A DNA stretch of 64,000 nucleotides from Paenibacillus sp. FSL R5-0517 (GCF_037974355.1 NZ_CP150235.1:930001-994000); one strand, 5' to 3'; positions 1-9,280 are shown, counted from the stretch's first letter. Program-made: numbers and translations. The notes: generated by a model not told the origin, from the letters alone.

Positions 1-2
1 TG

Positions 3-593
3 CGTAGTAGTAAAAGAGGCAAAAGCAAGCTCGTATCGGCAAAATGCATTGCTTCCATATTGTACGTTGTTATGTGTGTCATTTTATTTACTGGGATAAA
101 CTTGGTTTTATATTGGTTAAGGTTTGGTAATCTGGCTGGGGCGAATACTTCTATACAGAGCGTGGGCATGTACGTTTACAGTTTTGATTATGAGTTCTCA
201 CCGTATACTTTTAATGCTTTTCAATATTATTTGGTTCAATTGTTTACTCATATAGCAGGCAGCTTGGTCTTTGCATCTATTGTTTTACTGGTATCCGTTC
301 TCAGTTCTACATCCTTTATAGCTACAATTGTGAATACTGTGATAGTAGGTCTGCCATACTTGGCCTTTGACGTATTAAATTTAAATTCCGGGTCATTAAA
401 GTGGGTAGAAAAATTTTCGATAAGTACCATGATACGGGTAACAGGGCTTTATCAAACACCAATAAACTATTCCTTATTTGGACTGAATATGTCTTATTTA
501 ACCTTATATATTGTTGTGATGGCGTTCATTACTGTTTCGACTATACTTGCCACATATCGTATATTCCACAGCAGGGAAAGGTTTTTTGAGTGA
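3..593 (+). CDS. ABC-2 type transporter permease, C-terminal part (5' end outside window)
   Basis: The reading frame is open to the left edge, so this is the C-terminal ~196 residues of a longer gene; a TTG at 60 lies inside it and need not be the start. The visible part is very hydrophobic, with about four membrane segments separated by short loops and one longer extracytoplasmic stretch. It ends with a short charged tail (HSRERFFE). This is the usual shape of the C-terminal half of an ABC-2 type permease in Bacillales. The ATPase partner would lie to the left of the window. The substrate cannot be judged. A hairpin with a T-run follows at 613-641. The permease call rests on overall shape rather than on a diagnostic motif. 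Confidence 0.55.
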   Translation, partial: RSSKRGKSKLVSAKCIASILYVVMCVILFTGINLVLYWLRFGNLAGANTSIQSVGMYVYSFDYEFSPYTFNAFQYYLVQLFTHIAGSLVFASIVLLVSVLSSTSFIATIVNTVIVGLPYLAFDVLNLNSGSLKWVEKFSISTMIRVTGLYQTPINYSLFGLNMSYLTLYIVVMAFITVSTILATYRIFHSRERFFE

Positions 594-612
594 AGCTATT
601 TTATTAGAAATA

Positions 613-641
613 AGGTTCGCAGTTACTGCGGGCTTTTTTAT
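613..641 (+). terminator. Probable rho-independent terminator
   Basis: A short stem CGCAG-TTA-CTGCG followed by GGGC and six T residues lies just after the stop of the left-edge permease gene. The stem is only five to six pairs, so the call is moderate. Confidence 0.5.
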
Positions 642-723
642 TTGCAGAGATACGGGCACTATTTCCAATCTACCTTCTCTTTTGATACAGTAACTGTAGG
701 ACATATCGGAGGTTATATCATAT

Positions 724-1860
724 ATGGAACAAGCACTTCAGATCCTGATGCAAAATGCACGAGCAGAAGAGAATACCTTGTTGTATATGCTGCATGAGGA
801 AGCACGTTTCGATCAGGAACTATTCTGGCAATACGTGAACAGTATTGTGGAACTGACTCGTCTTACTGCCAATCAGCCTTTGGATCGAGAACTTTCCAGT
901 GCCGTTAGTTTCACCTATTCCAAAATCATGGAGTATCTGCAATGGCATCAGTTGGATCGTGATGTGTATGAGATTAAACAGTTTCCATATGTCTACGCAC
1001 ATCAGATTGTGAATCTGCTAGGCAACGTAGTTAACGGTTTCTATCAAGGTATCGTACCCGCTGAAGCCAGTTTCGATGAGGAGTTCCCCAATCCAGCCTT
1101 CACAGGCGAAATGGCAGAAGAGCAACCAGCCGTTCTGCAGCTGGGCTACTATAAACAACATACGAATGTACACGCCCTTGGCTTCCGCGAGGAAGATGGG
1201 GCGTATCGAATTGTTTTGAACGAAGAAGAGGATCGGGATCTTGCAGATTCCAGGCTGAGTCGCCGAGAGGTGGAGGGAACGTATCTTTTTACGGCCCCCG
1301 ATGCCAGCAGCGCCTACCAATGTTTTCACGAATGGGTCATGGAGAACAGTGCCCCGTATCGCTCTTGGAGAGGAGTCCATCGAATGAATGTGAATGAACA
1401 TGTAATTGAACAGCAGCCGCTTACCTTTGTGGGAATCAAACAAACATTTTCTTGTGTGGATGGTGAAAATTTAAGAGGGATCCCCAAGATGTGGCAGGAT
1501 GCTTTGGCAGACGGCATTGAGGAACGTTTAAACGGGTTCAATAATGGAGCTATTCCCGGTCTGGTGGGCATCTGTGTAGATCAGAGGGAGCTGCATGACA
1601 ATCAAATGGAGTACTGGATTGCCACTTCTCACACAGGTGAAGTGCCTGAAGGCCTGGTGTCCATCGAACTGCCCGCGTCCCATTGGGTTGTATTTGAGGC
1701 CGACGGATTAGAGCCGGAGGCGATACAACGATTGTGGCACCATATTATGACAGAGTGGTTTCCCTCCACTTCATATCAGCATGCAGGTATTCCGGAACTT
1801 GAAGTATATAGAGGTCATGGCACACCCCCCCAAGTCTGGATACCTGTAAAATCACTGTGA
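724..1860 (+). CDS. GyrI-like small-molecule-binding (effector-binding) domain protein
   Basis: A 378-residue cytoplasmic protein with no signal peptide or membrane segment. Roughly the last 150 residues (from about 225, 'QQPLTFVGIKQTF', to the end) read like a GyrI-like / AraC effector-binding domain. The signs are the early 'VGI(K)' strand, a central 'GLVGIC' strand and a late 'EWFPSTSYQHAGIPELEVY' segment, which is the typical C-terminal signature. The N-terminal ~200 residues I do not recognise; they contain a helical part (1-115) and an acidic beta-rich part. There is no helix-turn-helix, so it is not an ordinary AraC regulator. GGAGG lies 11 bases before the ATG. A SMI1/KNR4 gene follows 25 bases on, then a TPR gene that overlaps it, so the three are probably co-transcribed. 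The binding-domain call is fair; any role, for example in toxin immunity or ligand sensing, is inference. Confidence 0.65.
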   Translation: MEQALQILMQNARAEENTLLYMLHEEARFDQELFWQYVNSIVELTRLTANQPLDRELSSAVSFTYSKIMEYLQWHQLDRDVYEIKQFPYVYAHQIVNLLGNVVNGFYQGIVPAEASFDEEFPNPAFTGEMAEEQPAVLQLGYYKQHTNVHALGFREEDGAYRIVLNEEEDRDLADSRLSRREVEGTYLFTAPDASSAYQCFHEWVMENSAPYRSWRGVHRMNVNEHVIEQQPLTFVGIKQTFSCVDGENLRGIPKMWQDALADGIEERLNGFNNGAIPGLVGICVDQRELHDNQMEYWIATSHTGEVPEGLVSIELPASHWVVFEADGLEPEAIQRLWHHIMTEWFPSTSYQHAGIPELEVYRGHGTPPQVWIPVKSL

Positions 1861-1885
1861 GCAAAATTGAAATAGGAGGGCTACG

Positions 1886-2335
1886 ATGTTATCCAATAAA
1901 GTAATTGAACACTGCCAGGAGCAAGGCTGGTGGCATGAAGATGTTCCGGCAGCATACGAAGACGCATTACGGAAGCTTGAGATTGATCTTCATTCGGATT
2001 TTGCCCAATTTTATTTACATGCAGAGGATGGACCGACTTTTTACAGCAGGCATCAGGAGTTGTATCAGATCTGCTGGTTTATGGAGAACACCGTATATAT
2101 GGAAGACATGAATGTAGCACAGCTTACACTGGGACTTCCCGAGGCGTATATTCCACTGGACAGTTTTGAAGGTGAAGGTGGATTTTTCTACAACCGTCGG
2201 ACGGGAGAAGTGGTGCTGGTGGAATTGGGGGAGTCCATCGAACGGTTTCTAAATGGCGAGAGCAAACCGCAGTGGGCTGATTTCAATGCTTTTCTGGAAT
2301 GGTATTTCGTCCTGGAGGAGGAGACGGTGCAATGA
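1886..2335 (+). CDS. SMI1/KNR4 (SUKH)-like protein
   Basis: A 149-residue acidic, soluble protein. The arrangement of an N-terminal helix, 'LPEAYIPLDSFEGEGGFFYNRRTGEVVLVELG' in the middle (a substrate-free Gly/acidic beta hairpin) and a final 'FLEWYF' helix resembles the SUKH superfamily. Many members of that family act as immunity proteins against polymorphic toxins; others are cytoplasmic scaffold proteins. AGGAGGG lies seven bases before the ATG. The stop codon overlaps the ATG of the next gene (ATGA), which implies translational coupling. No toxin gene is present next to it in this window, so an immunity role is not shown. It could also be a house-keeping SMI1-like protein. Confidence 0.6.
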   Translation: MLSNKVIEHCQEQGWWHEDVPAAYEDALRKLEIDLHSDFAQFYLHAEDGPTFYSRHQELYQICWFMENTVYMEDMNVAQLTLGLPEAYIPLDSFEGEGGFFYNRRTGEVVLVELGESIERFLNGESKPQWADFNAFLEWYFVLEEETVQ

Positions 2336-2772
2336 AAGATCTGACACCGGAACATGCCGAACTGGAGCGACAAATTATAGAAACGGTAGAAGCCGGTAAT
2401 GTGCTGGATGAGACGCAGCAGCATGAACAAGCACTTATCCATTATGATCAGGCATGGGGCATGTTGCCCGAGCCGAAGATGGAATGGGAGATCGCAAGCT
2501 GGATCGCATCCTGTCATGCGAATGCACATATCGATCTGAAGCAATATGAACTGGCAAAGCCGTGGGCTGAGATATCGTTACATACGCGGAGTACGGATAG
2601 AAATACGAGTCCATTGATCGATCTCGGCATGATCTGCATGAGACTTGAACAGCATGACGAGGCGTATATGTATCTGCACCAGGCGTATGAGTTCGGCAGA
2701 GAGCGGGCATTTCAGGGAAGTTCGAGGGACGTACTGAGTTATTATAAGGAAGAGCGGGCTAGGCGCAAGTAG
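2332..2772 (+). CDS. Tetratricopeptide-repeat protein
   Basis: A 146-residue all-helical protein, counted from the ATG at 2332 that overlaps the upstream stop (ATGA). A longer frame from a GTG at 2299 exists, but it would run 36 bases into the previous gene. Helix pairs around residues 28-50 (hydrophobic/small pattern with 'QHEQALIHYDQAW'), 60-85 and 92-120 ('LGMICMRLEQHDEAYMYLHQAYEF') fit three TPR-like units. It has no signal peptide or enzyme motif, so it is likely a protein-binding adaptor. Its coupling with the SUKH and GyrI-like genes suggests a shared function, which I cannot name. Confidence 0.65.
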   Translation: MKDLTPEHAELERQIIETVEAGNVLDETQQHEQALIHYDQAWGMLPEPKMEWEIASWIASCHANAHIDLKQYELAKPWAEISLHTRSTDRNTSPLIDLGMICMRLEQHDEAYMYLHQAYEFGRERAFQGSSRDVLSYYKEERARRK

Positions 2773-2800
2773 AGCCAATTCCATATCCATACCATGCAAC

Positions 2801-2850
2801 GAAAAGGGTACCCCGGTTTGGCCAAACATGACCCAGGAGTACCCTTTCAA
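2801..2850. terminator. Bidirectional hairpin between convergent genes
   Basis: AAAGGGTAC at 2803-2811 pairs with GTACCCTTT at 2839-2847. The arm's T-run serves the plus-strand TPR gene, and its A-run serves the minus-strand CBS gene. The loop contains a second small inverted repeat (GTTTGGCCAAAC). Confidence 0.6.
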
Positions 2851-2874
2851 TTATTACGGCATGTTCGACTTCAT

Positions 2875-3282
2875 CTAATCCGAAATGTTACGCGTATAGT
2901 ATTCAATAATATCCTTACGACGGATAATACCGAGGAAGACACGATCGACATCCACCACGGGCACAAAATTTTGGTCTGCTGCAAGTGTCAGCATATCCTC
3001 CATTTCAGCCTCAATGAATACACATTCATTATATACCCGATTGTTAATCTCATGGACTTGAACCTGATCCATCGTATCAAAAGTCAATCCGGGTGTATTT
3101 CGCATTTTCCATAACAAATCGCCTTCGGACAGGGTAGCAACATATTTTCCATCCTGGTCAATCACGGGAATGGCGGTGTAGTGGTGCGATTCCAATTGCT
3201 CAATAGCATCTTTCATGGAAGCGGTAGACTTGATATAGGCCACTTCGGCTTTGGGGAGTAAAAAATAGCTGATTTCCATCAT
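2875..3282 (-). CDS. CBS-domain-pair protein
   Basis: A ~135-residue cytoplasmic protein made of two CBS motifs (about residues 1-60 and 70-135), with typical 'HHYTAIPVID' and 'NFVPVVDVDRVFLGIIRRKDII' strands. Stand-alone CBS pairs bind adenine nucleotides or c-di-AMP; the size and layout are like DarB/CbpB-type small CBS proteins of Firmicutes, but the ligand cannot be read from sequence. The frame extends upstream to 3336, but AAGGAG at 3287-3292 sits just before two consecutive ATGs at 3282 and 3279, which decides the start. It is transcribed divergently from the penicillin-binding protein gene across a 174-bp gap. No effector gene is adjacent. Confidence 0.8.
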   Translation of the reverse strand: MMEISYFLLPKAEVAYIKSTASMKDAIEQLESHHYTAIPVIDQDGKYVATLSEGDLLWKMRNTPGLTFDTMDQVQVHEINNRVYNECVFIEAEMEDMLTLAADQNFVPVVDVDRVFLGIIRRKDIIEYYTRNISD

Positions 3283-3456
3283 CGGGCTCCTTTTCAGCCT
3301 TTTGCATAGCAAAAAAGCTTTAGTATGTAATCTCACTATCCTTATTTAAACATATTATGTGAGCTTTCGGCTATTTTTAATGATAAATTCGTCAGATTTG
3401 TTTCATTGTTTAAATGGCGCTGGAAATCTATAGTGTATATTAGAGGTGATGTAACC

Positions 3457-5544
3457 ATGAAATCCAAACGTAAATTAATGTACGGACTGCTACCCATCTT
3501 GTTTGCAGGTGGAATCGGAATGTATCTATACATGCAGAATAACAAAGAAGCAGAAGCCAAGCCCCAGACTACCGTGAATCAGTACGTAGAGCATCTGCAA
3601 AAAAAGGAGTTTGACCAGCTGTATACCTTGATGACGTCTGCTTCGCTGCAAGAGTCCGGCATGAACAAGGAACAATTTGTTGAAAAATACAATGCGATCT
3701 ATTCAGGTATGGAAGTATCCACCGTCAAGGCAGAGGTTAAGCCAGTAGATATTGCCGAAACGGCGGCCGATGGCAGCAAGACCGATGCAGAGAAACAAAA
3801 CCCGGATACATATGAGGTGGATTATAACCTGCAGCTGACAACTTTTTTGGGGGAAGTCAGTGAGACGCATACATTGAAACTGGTTCGACTGGAGCTTGAA
3901 GATGGAAGCAAAAGTTGGAAAATTAACTGGCAGCCCTCGCTGATCCTGAATGACATGATTAAGGGCAGTAAGGTACGCGTGAGGACACTGTTCCCTGAGC
4001 GTGGAGACATTGTGGATCGTGATGGTTTGCCATTGGCTACCAAGGGTACGATGAACGAATGGGGCATTGTACCTGGGAAACTTGGTGATAACCCGGACCA
4101 GATGATTACCCAAATCGCAAATCATTATCAGGTTTCGGAAGATGCCATTCACAAGGCGCTTGCACAGACATGGGTGAAGCCGGAGTACTTTGTCCCGATT
4201 GGTTCAACAGAGGAGTTTGACGTGCCAGAATCTTTGAGCGGGGTTACGATGCAAAGCAAGGAAATTCGTTATTATCCACTCGGCGATGCGGCTGCGCACC
4301 TGATTGGTTACGTGCGTAAAGCCACTAAGGAAGATCTGGATAAGGATACAGAAGGCTATTATCGCGCAGAGGATTGGATTGGCAAAGCGGGTTTGGAGCA
4401 GTCCATGGAGAAACAGCTGCGTGGTGAACGTGGTGGATTGATTGAAATTACGGATGAATCCGGCAACTCCCGTTCTGAGCTTATTCGCAAGGATGCTGTA
4501 GATGGACAGAATGTTCAACTGACGATTAGCTCCAAACAACAGAAGAAATTGTATCAGACATTGTCCAGTGGTGGAGACGCCGGTGCGATGGTTCTGATGA
4601 ATCCGACGGACGGCAACTTGCTGGCGTTGGTGAGTGCGCCTTCCTATAACCCGAACAAGATGGTTACAGGACTTACACAGGCAGAGTGGGATGCTTATTC
4701 GGCAAATGAGAAGCTTCCTTTTATCAATAGAGTAACTACTCGATATGCTCCAGGCTCAACCTTCAAAGCAATAACTGCGGCAGCAGGCCTAATGGAGAAG
4801 GTAACGACAGCGGACAAAACCCACGAGATTTCCGGTTTGCAGTGGCGTAAGGACGACAGTTGGGGCGGATATTACGTCAAACGGGTGAAAAGCCTGAGCC
4901 CTGTCAATATGGTCGATGCTCTGGTGTATTCCGATAATATTTATTTTGCGATGGAAGCCACCGAGATGGGCAGTGCAAAGTTCATCGACGGAATTCAAAA
5001 GTTCGGGTTTGATGACAATTTCGGGTTGGATGAGCTGTACCTGAAGCCAAGTCAATATGCGAATAATTCTCATAAAGACCTTTCCTCCGAAGTGCTGCTG
5101 GCTGACACATCCTATGGACAGGGTGAAATGTTAATGTCGCCAATTCATCTCGCTGCTGCCTTTACGCCATTTGTGAATGAAGGAAAGCTGGTGAAGCCTG
5201 TTCTGATCGCTGGCAAAGAAAGCACGGACTCTGAGGTAATTATTACTCCCGAAGCTGCAAATACAGTTAAGAATGCTTTGGAAGAAGTGGTTTCCCGGCA
5301 GGGAGGCACCGCCCACACCTTGAATTCAATTCCTGGAGGGCTCGCAGGCAAGACGGGAACAGCCGAATTGAAGGCGAAAAAGGGTGAGAAGGGGCAGGAG
5401 AATGGATTTTTCGTAGTGTTTGATACCGACTCTCCGACCTACCTGTTAACCGCTGTAATTGAAGAGGTGGATGGCAGGGGAGGAAGCCATTATGTCGTGG
5501 ATAAATTAAAACCTTTTTTGGAAAAGTTGGAGATTACGCAGTAA
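3457..5544 (+). CDS. Class B penicillin-binding protein with MecA-type N-terminal domain (PbpC/PBP3-like)
   Basis: A peptidoglycan D,D-transpeptidase anchored in the cytoplasmic membrane. From the ATG at 3457 (GAGGTGATGTAACC spacing) it is 695 residues: one N-terminal membrane segment (residues 8-25), an NTF2-like MecA_N region (about 37-150), a dimerisation/pedestal region (about 160-330), and a transpeptidase domain. All three active-site motifs are present: STFK in 'APGSTFKAITA', SDN in 'VYSDNIYFAM', and KTG in 'AGKTGTAELK'. The order and length match B. subtilis PbpC and staphylococcal PBP2a, which is the basis for the family call. Low-affinity beta-lactam behaviour cannot be inferred. 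The longer frame from 3406 lacks a ribosome binding site. It is followed by a strong hairpin terminator at 5594-5635. Confidence 0.9.
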   Translation: MKSKRKLMYGLLPILFAGGIGMYLYMQNNKEAEAKPQTTVNQYVEHLQKKEFDQLYTLMTSASLQESGMNKEQFVEKYNAIYSGMEVSTVKAEVKPVDIAETAADGSKTDAEKQNPDTYEVDYNLQLTTFLGEVSETHTLKLVRLELEDGSKSWKINWQPSLILNDMIKGSKVRVRTLFPERGDIVDRDGLPLATKGTMNEWGIVPGKLGDNPDQMITQIANHYQVSEDAIHKALAQTWVKPEYFVPIGSTEEFDVPESLSGVTMQSKEIRYYPLGDAAAHLIGYVRKATKEDLDKDTEGYYRAEDWIGKAGLEQSMEKQLRGERGGLIEITDESGNSRSELIRKDAVDGQNVQLTISSKQQKKLYQTLSSGGDAGAMVLMNPTDGNLLALVSAPSYNPNKMVTGLTQAEWDAYSANEKLPFINRVTTRYAPGSTFKAITAAAGLMEKVTTADKTHEISGLQWRKDDSWGGYYVKRVKSLSPVNMVDALVYSDNIYFAMEATEMGSAKFIDGIQKFGFDDNFGLDELYLKPSQYANNSHKDLSSEVLLADTSYGQGEMLMSPIHLAAAFTPFVNEGKLVKPVLIAGKESTDSEVIITPEAANTVKNALEEVVSRQGGTAHTLNSIPGGLAGKTGTAELKAKKGEKGQENGFFVVFDTDSPTYLLTAVIEEVDGRGGSHYVVDKLKPFLEKLEITQ

Positions 5545-5593
5545 CTCCGATGTAATGTATGAGTAGTCTTCTAATATTTTTATATATGCTAAT

Positions 5594-5635
5594 AGAGTGA
5601 TCAGTTATCACTAGAAGTTGATAACTAATCACTCT
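5594..5635. terminator. Bidirectional terminator between convergent PBP and NACHT genes
   Basis: AGAGTGAT-AGTTATCA pairs with TGATAACT-ATCACTCT across an 8-base loop, with one mismatch between the two helical parts. T/A-rich flanks lie on both sides, suitable for both convergent genes. Confidence 0.75.
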
Positions 5636-5683
5636 TAATTATTTTTATTTGGAGAATTTAATGTGTTCTGAGAAAAAGCGATG

Positions 5684-8617
5684 CTACATTCTATTTGAAA
5701 ATTGATCTTCCATAAATTCTTCATGCTTGATTACGCAGTATGAACCCTCGAAATTACAATTTTCCATAAACTTAACCTTCTCAAAGTCAACCTTTGTCAA
5801 GTCGGCTCCTTCAAAAATCACATTATTTAATACTGCATTATCAAAACAAGAATGTGATAGATTAGCTTTATGAAAATTTGTGTTGTTCAATAATGCATTT
5901 TTAAAATTACAACCACGTAGTGAAGAATTTGAAAAATCCGTATATTCTAATTCTGTACTTGAAAATATTATCATTTCAAATCTTAATTGACTTTTATTAT
6001 TTAGATTTTTTAAATTCGCTTTATAGAAGTTAGAATTTGAGAAGTCAGTTTTGTAAATAGTTGCATGCTCCAATTGTGCCCAATTAAAATAGGCATGTCG
6101 AGCGTAAGCTTCATATAAATAAACTCCGGTCATATTACATTCATTAAAATGAGTTCTTTCTAACTGAGAATAACTTAATTTAGCTCCTTTGAAATTTGCT
6201 CCATCACACATAGAATGAACTAAATTAGAGTAGTGCATTGCTCCTGACTCAAAGTTTATGTAGGATAAGTCAGCCCTATATAAATCCGCCATGTCAAGAC
6301 ATTGATTAGATATGTCTAGATGTCTTAAATATGACATAACGATTGCGTTTGTTGCACCAGTACGTTGTCCAGTTATCATTTTTAAAATAGTACCAAAACT
6401 GTTTTCTAAATCCCAATTAATTTTTAGTGATTGGTCGATATGGCTAGAAGCCAAGCTAAGTAAAATAATCAAAGATTCAAAAGTGTTGTTAGAGTATATC
6501 CTTTCTAATGAAAAGGATGGCCTAGGATCAAGTCTGTCAACAGGTACGTCAAATTTAATACAGTAATTTAATAACTCTCCTAATGTCACTTGGAGTCTTT
6601 GTATTTCCTTCACACTTAGAAAATCAAGCTCTCCTTTTATAAAGTTGATTAAATAAGTGTCAATCTTAGCTGACCCACATAAATTAATAAAGTAAACAAC
6701 TGCTGATTTAGTATCCCATCCATCATCAGGATCATCTGCTCTTCTAGAAAGCATTTTATTTATATGTTTTAATGATAAGATAATTCTCCGAGAAGCTAAA
6801 TACTCTCCGAAACTCTTATGGGTGAATTCAAAAGTGTTATCGCCCATATTATTTGCTCCTGATTCTCTGAAATAGAATGCAGTTAGGAGCCTAGTGACTC
6901 CATTAGCGGCGCCTTCTTGAAATCTATTTAACAAATCTTTTAACCCATTGTTTTGAGAGTAGTTTTCTATATCCCTTATTGTGGTGGTTCGACCTGAACC
7001 GTGCCAAACCGAGACAGCTATAACCTCTAGGATACGAATGAATTGTTCTAAAGTAGTGTCTTTTATTGATGGGTGCTTATTATTGGCCCATCCTCGTTCA
7101 TAGACTGCTTGTAGTAAGTCATTATATATTGCGTTTAAATTGTTATTTTTATTAAAATCAATCTTATCTCTCATAAAACTTAATGCCACTAAATAATTTA
7201 GTAAGGGCTGAGAAGTTATTTCTTCGAGACTTTCTCCAGTTAAGGTATCAGGTATAGAGGTAAAGTTTTGGCCACTTGCCAATCCATAAAGTTTCCACCA
7301 AGTTTTTCTTTGATCTGTTTCTAAAAGCTTATTAGGATCATAATAGTCATCCTTGTCGTCGTGGCTAATATAGTATGGAAGTATTTCAAATATTTGATTA
7401 GGCCGCCTAAACTGATCTTTGCTTTGCTGTATACTTAGTTCTCTACCTGTCATGATGACCTGAATTCTTATTTCTTCCATATTAAAGCGATCTACTTTAC
7501 GTTGTACTTCCTCAACAAATTGTCTGGCTATCTCATTTGCTAACTTTCCTTGTCTAGATAGTTCATCCAAACCATCAAAAAAAACAATTATTCTTTCCTC
7601 ACCATTTTGAGGATCTAAGGGGTTATGGATGAGGTACTTATCATATTTCACGAATCGTCCTACTGCCTCAATTAAGTCATCGGACAATTCAAAATGATGC
7701 AATGGAATAAATAACACAGGTATACTTTGCTTTTCGGCTAATTTTGCCGAGTATATTTTTGCAAAAGAAGACTTCCCTGATCCGGGACCTCCACTTATAA
7801 CACGAATAGCATCATTTTTATCAGCTGTATGTAACCAGTTATCTAATTCTTTCTCTAAATCAATAACGACCTTTTTATTAGGAGGAAGTGAAAAATCAAT
7901 ATCTCCCAACTTTGAATTATCCTGAGATTTTTTGTTATAGTATGCCCGCAGAGGAACATAGATTTTTCTCAAACTAAATGCTTCATCAAACATTCTTTTT
8001 TCAGTTTCTTTTCGCAAATAAGTGGTATAGCGCAACCAAGAAAGTTGTCTTTCATTAGCTCTCATAAAAGGAGAATCAAAGTATTCTGAAATACTTTTAT
8101 ATTGTTCTGGCCTTGCTTTCCACTCTTCATGGAGAGCAAAGGTGAAAAATACGGGTAATCGATCAGTTATTGAAGTGATTTGACTTGCTGAGAGATTGAA
8201 TCCGTCTAACCATTGTGCAAACGGTATTTTTACAGTGCTTAATATTTTCAAGGATTTAGGGTTAGAAAAGAAGTTTCTATCAATCTCAAATATTTCATTC
8301 TCTAAAGATAGATCAATTCTCATGCTGAGACTTTCTATATCTATTTCTGTGATATTAAATAATTCACGACTTTCTTCAACTATATTTCTTATAGCTTCAG
8401 TAAGAGATCTATAAATTAGAAGCCAGGCTAGATGTGTTACCTCCTTCTCAAGTCCAAGTGAAAGTAATGCTTCATAACTGTTATTAATAACCTCTTTAGA
8501 ATCTAAGAATACTCCTCCAATTGTTGCTTTTCCTAAAGACTTAAAAAAATCATTCCAATTAGCCTTCATTGATTGGTTCAAATTTTTTATGCTCTTTCTG
8601 ACAACCAAAGTCTCCAT
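5684..8617 (-). CDS. NACHT-type STAND NTPase with C-terminal pentapeptide repeats
   Basis: A 977-residue multidomain protein with no signal peptide. Residues 1-265 form a helical N-terminal domain of unknown type. Residues 270-400 carry an NTPase core: Walker A GGPGSGKS at 276-283, a hydrophobic strand ending in FFDGLDEL near 346-353 (Walker B plus the NACHT-typical acidic pair), and a sensor-like 'VIMTGRE' at about 387. A helical winged/arm region follows (410-770). Residues ~775-965 are pentapeptide repeats of the A(D/N)LxxxxF type, for example 'ADLSYINF', 'ANFKGAKL', 'ANLSHSCF' and 'ADLTKVDF'. This is the sensor-switch architecture of bacterial NACHT/Avs-like antiphage proteins, in which the C-terminal repeats detect a ligand. 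GGAGGTG lies just before the ATG. The gene is markedly AT-rich relative to its neighbours and stands alone between housekeeping genes, as expected for acquired DNA. The defence role is inferred. Confidence 0.85.
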   Translation of the reverse strand: METLVVRKSIKNLNQSMKANWNDFFKSLGKATIGGVFLDSKEVINNSYEALLSLGLEKEVTHLAWLLIYRSLTEAIRNIVEESRELFNITEIDIESLSMRIDLSLENEIFEIDRNFFSNPKSLKILSTVKIPFAQWLDGFNLSASQITSITDRLPVFFTFALHEEWKARPEQYKSISEYFDSPFMRANERQLSWLRYTTYLRKETEKRMFDEAFSLRKIYVPLRAYYNKKSQDNSKLGDIDFSLPPNKKVVIDLEKELDNWLHTADKNDAIRVISGGPGSGKSSFAKIYSAKLAEKQSIPVLFIPLHHFELSDDLIEAVGRFVKYDKYLIHNPLDPQNGEERIIVFFDGLDELSRQGKLANEIARQFVEEVQRKVDRFNMEEIRIQVIMTGRELSIQQSKDQFRRPNQIFEILPYYISHDDKDDYYDPNKLLETDQRKTWWKLYGLASGQNFTSIPDTLTGESLEEITSQPLLNYLVALSFMRDKIDFNKNNNLNAIYNDLLQAVYERGWANNKHPSIKDTTLEQFIRILEVIAVSVWHGSGRTTTIRDIENYSQNNGLKDLLNRFQEGAANGVTRLLTAFYFRESGANNMGDNTFEFTHKSFGEYLASRRIILSLKHINKMLSRRADDPDDGWDTKSAVVYFINLCGSAKIDTYLINFIKGELDFLSVKEIQRLQVTLGELLNYCIKFDVPVDRLDPRPSFSLERIYSNNTFESLIILLSLASSHIDQSLKINWDLENSFGTILKMITGQRTGATNAIVMSYLRHLDISNQCLDMADLYRADLSYINFESGAMHYSNLVHSMCDGANFKGAKLSYSQLERTHFNECNMTGVYLYEAYARHAYFNWAQLEHATIYKTDFSNSNFYKANLKNLNNKSQLRFEMIIFSSTELEYTDFSNSSLRGCNFKNALLNNTNFHKANLSHSCFDNAVLNNVIFEGADLTKVDFEKVKFMENCNFEGSYCVIKHEEFMEDQFSNRM

Positions 8618-8860
8618 GTTAACACCTCCAAGTAAATAAAAAAATTATAGCATTCGAGGGTTACAAAAAACTACAATATATGTAGCCAAACTGATTATTT
8701 TATTTTTAAATAAATAATATTTTCAAGATGAGATATACTTTGAGTTTATTCTACGAGAAAATGATCTTGTGGTATTCGAAGGTATTTATAATAAAATTGA
8801 TAGCGTATTCGCGAGGTGTTATTTTGAGGTGGAATCTATTCTATGAGTTCGAGGTGACCC

Positions 8861-9280
8861 ATGGTGGCTATTCGTGCTAAGCAGATTTTTGTCAATTTAC
8901 CTGTTCAAGATTTGAAGAAATCCGTTGAATTTTTTACCAAGGTGGGGTTTGAGTTTGAAGCTAATTTTACGGATGAGTCCGCTACTTGTATGATCATCGG
9001 GGAAAACATTTATGCCATGCTTCTGGTTGAGGAACGTTTCCAATCCTTCATCTCGAAAAAAATCTCCAATGCTGCCGAAACAACCGAAGTCATCGTTGCT
9101 CTGTCTGTAGATAGCCGTGAGCAGGTAGATGTCATAGTACAAGCTGCCCTCAATGCAGGAGGCAAGCCATCCAACGAACCACAGAATCATGGATTCATGT
9201 ATGGATGGAGTTTTCAAGATCTGGATGATCATCTGTGGGAAGTATCCTATATGGATATAAGCGCTTTTCCTTCAGAGTGA
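8861..9280 (+). CDS. VOC-family (glyoxalase/bleomycin-resistance fold) protein
   Basis: A 139-residue cytoplasmic protein with the paired beta-alpha-beta-beta-beta modules of the vicinal-oxygen-chelate superfamily. 'IFVNLPVQDLKKSVEFFTKVGFEF' opens the first module; 'GFMYGWSFQDLDDHLWEVSYMD' closes the second, with the conserved DLDDHLWEV strand that supplies a metal-ligand Glu. GAGGTGACCC precedes the ATG. Proteins of this exact length are usually annotated only as VOC/glyoxalase-like; the substrate is unknown. It sits alone between the NACHT gene and the TetR/MFS pair. Confidence 0.85.
   Translation: MVAIRAKQIFVNLPVQDLKKSVEFFTKVGFEFEANFTDESATCMIIGENIYAMLLVEERFQSFISKKISNAAETTEVIVALSVDSREQVDVIVQAALNAGGKPSNEPQNHGFMYGWSFQDLDDHLWEVSYMDISAFPSE

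Noticed and set aside
8618..8860. Mobile-element ends or attachment sites flanking the NACHT gene
   Set aside because: No inverted repeats, target duplications, integrase or transposase are visible on either side, although the AT-rich composition suggests transfer.
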